This document shows positions 61,315-64,000 of a stretch of DNA of 64,000 nucleotides, piece after piece. This stretch comes from Lophium mytilinum (Eukaryota; Ascomycota; Dothideomycetes; Mytilinidiales; Mytilinidiaceae): NCBI GenBank assembly GCA_010093605.1, contig MU004203.1:202391-266390 (forward strand). Reading direction: 5' to 3'. The stretch's first letter is position 1. The number at the start of each line of letters is the position of its first letter. The notes under the pieces were generated by a model. It saw only the letters and a list, made by a program, of their open reading frames with translations. It had not been told where the DNA came from and made no database searches. A program made the position numbers and the translations under genes.

Positions 61315-62833
61315 TTACGACTCCATCTCCGGTAGCGCAGGCGTCGAGACTTGCCGTCCGCCTAATTCCTGTGTCGCAGGCGTCGAGACTTGCCGTCCGC
61401 CTAATCCCTGTGTCGCAGGCATCGAGACTTGTAGTCCGCCTGATTCCTGGGGCTCTTCCATGTGATTGAAAGTCTCGTGCACAACTTGTTCGGCGTCGTT
61501 GTAGACGGCTACCTCTTCTCCAGTTGACGCATGGCCCTCGATCGTTCCGTGTGAAGGGGAAGCACCATACTCTTGTAGTTGGATGCCATCTTCCACATCA
61601 TCCGAAATAACCTGCCTGGGATTTCGTTTCGAAGCGCGTTTGGGGAAGTACTGGTAAGCAACGAAAGCGGTGGCAACTGACAAAAGCGGAGCGTATGCTG
61701 TCATGATTTCGAGGATTGGGAGAGTCGAGAGTGAAAACACGGCCACTAGGAGAGTATCAACAACAATGCAAGCGAGGATATACGTTCCTCGTTTTTCTGG
61801 AACAACGAGATATGACTGAAGAGCGACGAACGTGACTATAGAGCCAGCCCAGACACCGAAAAGACTTCAACTGATATCAGTGTGGGTCGAATGTAATTGC
61901 AGTCAGACTTACGAGTAATACGCTTCTTTCACGACTCGTGGATCATCGTGAAGCGCCGTGATTGAGAATCCAGATAGGGCAGAAATCCCACCTGACATTG
62001 GTTGTGCAATCCTGGCAAAGCCTTGGAGCTTCCCGTCTGCTGACACAATTGGGCACGCTATCCAGAAGAGTGTAGAGTAGAAAAGAAGCTTCGTCTGAAG
62101 GGAAGTGGGACGGGGGTGTGACAGAGATCTGCTTTGACCAGGATATCTGCAGTGAAGCGTCAGTAAGACCTTCATGCTAGAAAGTTCCCAATCCTTACCT
62201 GGTGAAATCTGGAACTGGATTCAAACTTCCATCTTTTCGATCTGAGGGTGTCAGGCCCGCCGGCATTCTCAATGGCGCCTCCTCATCCTCCGAGAGGGGA
62301 TGTTCAGAGTGCAGAGATTCCCCTCTACACATATCCCTGATTTCGTTTGTATGCCTCTGCCCATCTCTTTGGCTGGTACCCAGCTTCCACTCGTCCGCTT
62401 CTAGGAATTCAAACACCCAGATGTCGTAATCTGCCATATCTCCGTACACACGTTTGATCAAACGTTGGTCATCAAAACTCAAGGATTGGCGCCATTTTTC
62501 GTAACACTCTGCTCTGAGTTCATGGCGTCTGACGCTTCTGAGAATCCTTGTCGAAACCTTTTCGTAAAAGCTTTGCCTCTTTGCCGACAACTTCCAGAGA
62601 TAAGTTTGGCATCTTGCGTTGACCTCTGCGTTAGGCTTTGCAACTAACTCGTCCCAGAAGGCTGCGGATACATCGCAAGTCATTGTACGACAGCCAGGGT
62701 CAGACTCCTCAAGCATATCAAAGTGTCCGTGTTGGTAGGAGTTGGTGGAGGGGGAGTCTCCGTGAGTATAGTCGGGAGGGCCGTTGAAGAGGGTCAGTTT
62801 AGACATCATCTCGGGAGACTCAAGGATTTGCAT
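61315..62833 (-). CDS. Membrane protein with soluble N-terminal half
   Basis: Exons 62833-62199, 62146-61913 and 61864-61315 joined over introns of 52 bp (GTAAGG...CTGCAG, phase 2) and 48 bp (GTAAGT...TTGAAG, phase 2) give 472 residues. The first ~215 residues are soluble and charged (YLWKLSAKRQSFYEKV, DYDIWVFEFLEADEW). Then four to five hydrophobic segments lie in the middle: LLFYSTLFWIACPIV, LFGVWAGSIVTFVAL, a long ILACIVVDTLLVAVFSLS stretch, and APLLSVATAFVAYQYF. The C-terminal ~110 residues are cytoplasmic-type, ending in three copies of a 13-residue repeat (GGRQVSTPATQEL type). This resembles the many fungal proteins with a terminal membrane domain and unknown role. The start is the first ATG in the frame; an upstream exon is possible. 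Confidence 0.65.
61341..61453. repeat. 39-bp tandem repeat, three units, in coding DNA
   Basis: Units start GCGTCGAGACTTGCCGTCCG at 61341 and 61380, and GCATCGAGACTTGTAGTCCG at 61419, with a length of 39 bp each (the third partial). They encode a 13-residue repeat at the C-terminus of the membrane protein, so copy-number change would not shift the frame. Confidence 0.85.
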
Positions 62834-63182
62834 GCTCAGAGCTAGCAATTTTGAGTGATATTGTGGTGGAAAAAGTTGTCGTCGCAGGTAGCCTCGCTGC
62901 TCACCTCGAGAGAAACCGGTCGAGGTCAGCCGCCCAGCCACCAGCCGCGCTGCGTTGGCAGTGCAGGCGATGCAAACTCATCACTTCGACTACAGCCTCA
63001 GCCTTCTCACCCTCAAACTCGACACCACGGTCCCATCTCGTTGATCTGAGCCTCAAGGGACATTTGAGCATCTATTATTTAGTCTTCTGGAGACGGTCCG
63101 CTTCGCAGTTCTTTGCCGACGAAGTCATCGTAGCTCCATCTATTTCACAGTACCCAAAAGGCGTTTCCGAGGGCATTACAAC
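62834..63182. promoter_or_regulatory. Shared upstream region of two divergent genes
   Basis: About 350 bp separate the start codons of the minus-strand membrane protein (62833) and the plus-strand DUF6590-like gene (63183), so this must serve as a bidirectional promoter region. No specific factor site is claimed. Confidence 0.4.
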
Positions 63183-64000
63183 ATGACGACTACACCTGAT
63201 CTCAGTTCAAGCTACCAGGTGGAATCGCAGGATGCTAGGTCCTTCTGTAAGACTGGACTAGTCTTCAACATCGTATGGCCAGAACCCGCGGGAAGAAAGC
63301 AGGATTCGACCGATAGCCAAATGTTGGCGAGGAGGTACAGTCTTCCTTTCACGAAACGAGCGATGATATGGAAAGTGTAGAGTTGGGTCGAATGCTAACA
63401 AGACGGGAGGACTAGATCGTCAGCTAGCGCCAACCCACGGCTCGGTCCAGTCCGCGGCGTACGAGCCTTCAACATCGTTAAATCAACACCCTCAGGATAT
63501 ATCACTTACCCGATACAAACATATCAAGCAGAAAGGCGCTCAAACTCAACCCGCCACGACCATGACGTGGTACACCACCATGGGCGACTGGAAAAATCGA
63601 CAAGGAACTGCCTTAGAGATGCCGCTAGGAGGCTAACTACCGCGCAGGCGTACGACTCCAGACTCATCGATAGCAGCAAGCACACACCCTTGAGGGAAGC
63701 CGATGGAGACACTTACCAGGCGGATAATGGCTACGGGGGTTTGTCGAATCACTGGGGTTTCGGGGGGCAATCTGCAGATGTCTACACACCAGGAGCAGAG
63801 GGTTTTCGAACAGCGATGTCAAAGGAAGTGATCCCAATCGTAGTAGCTTCTCTTGCTTGCATACTCAAAAGAAGCTACCGGAATGCCGAGCCGACTCGGA
63901 CGACTCCGAAGTCTGATCGAAATCTGGGCCATTGGCAGAGGGTTGGAAACAGCGATCATGCCGGATTTCGACCACGAGGCAGTTCAGCCCACGACACAGG
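63183..64000 (+). CDS. DUF6590-like protein, cut by window edge
   Basis: Exon 1 is 63183-63334. A GTACAG donor, a GCTAAC branch and an ACTAG acceptor define an 81-bp intron (63335-63415, phase 2). Exon 2 then stays open from 63416 to the last base. Exon 1 holds SFCKTGLVFNIVWPEPAG and exon 2 begins with GVRAFNIVKSTPSGYITYPIQTYQ and a His-rich stretch. Together these match the pattern of fungal DUF6590 proteins (a K-x-G-x-V-F-x-x-[LI]-W block, then a V-R-x-F-x-[IV]-V block and I-x-T-Y). Function unknown. About 245 residues are visible and the C-terminus is missing. Without the intron the frame is closed by stops at 63378 and 63396. Confidence 0.55.

Overview
This window looks like nuclear DNA of a filamentous ascomycete (Pezizomycotina), most likely a Dothideomycete. 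The signs are: mostly intron-poor genes with short GT-AG introns (44-100 bp) and CTAAC/CTGAC-type branch sites; a HET-domain gene, a fungal SLATT protein, a cutinase-like protein and a laccase-type multicopper oxidase; and an AT-rich, TpA-saturated left edge typical of repeat-induced point mutation (RIP). The class assignment is inference. I see no rRNA, no confident tRNA, no CRISPR array and nothing operon-like.

Layout. 1-2876 is a RIP-destroyed repeat island in which a retrotransposon gag with a CCHC knuckle can still be followed on the minus strand. 2880-3717 is a degenerate tandem array of about 107 bp per unit. 4138-9115 holds an alpha/beta hydrolase and a DUF1399-type protein with a Gly/Cys tail. 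10341-12684 is an SRPK-like kinase whose single intron has been inflated by a 972-bp miniature LTR element. 13382-15133 is a HET gene. 15603-19425 holds two diverged copies of an unrecognised family, the second with an in-frame TAG followed by 52 open codons. 20937-32782 is a gene-dense stretch: atypical SDR, SLATT 2TM protein, Gyp5-like TBC RabGAP, a protein of repeated Myb/SANT-like modules, and a low-complexity protein.

32800-44000 is a transposon-rich accessory zone. It contains a 492-bp MITE, a 600-bp Mutator-like element with a perfect 9-bp target duplication that breaks a double-F-box/ankyrin gene, a HYD1-type ADP-ribosyltransferase domain protein, a collapsed STAND/ankyrin pseudogene, and a Fot1-type element (DD35D transposase) nested in a second MITE. 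44458-47235 is a larger relative of the Myb/SANT-like modular protein. 48823-51140 is the multicopper oxidase. 51141-55119 is a long gene-poor stretch. 55120-64000 holds a small hypothetical gene, a cutinase-like gene with altered catalytic motifs, a secreted Cys-rich protein, two polytopic membrane proteins and a DUF6590-like gene that runs off the right edge.

The genes do not form an obvious pathway. Recurring themes are self/non-self and conflict-type families (HET, STAND/ankyrin relic, SLATT, HYD1-ART, F-box/ankyrin), secreted proteins (laccase, cutinase-like, Cys-rich), and unrecognised paralogous families, with several kinds of mobile element breaking or reshaping genes. Exon joins given below were deduced by hand from splice signals and reading frame.
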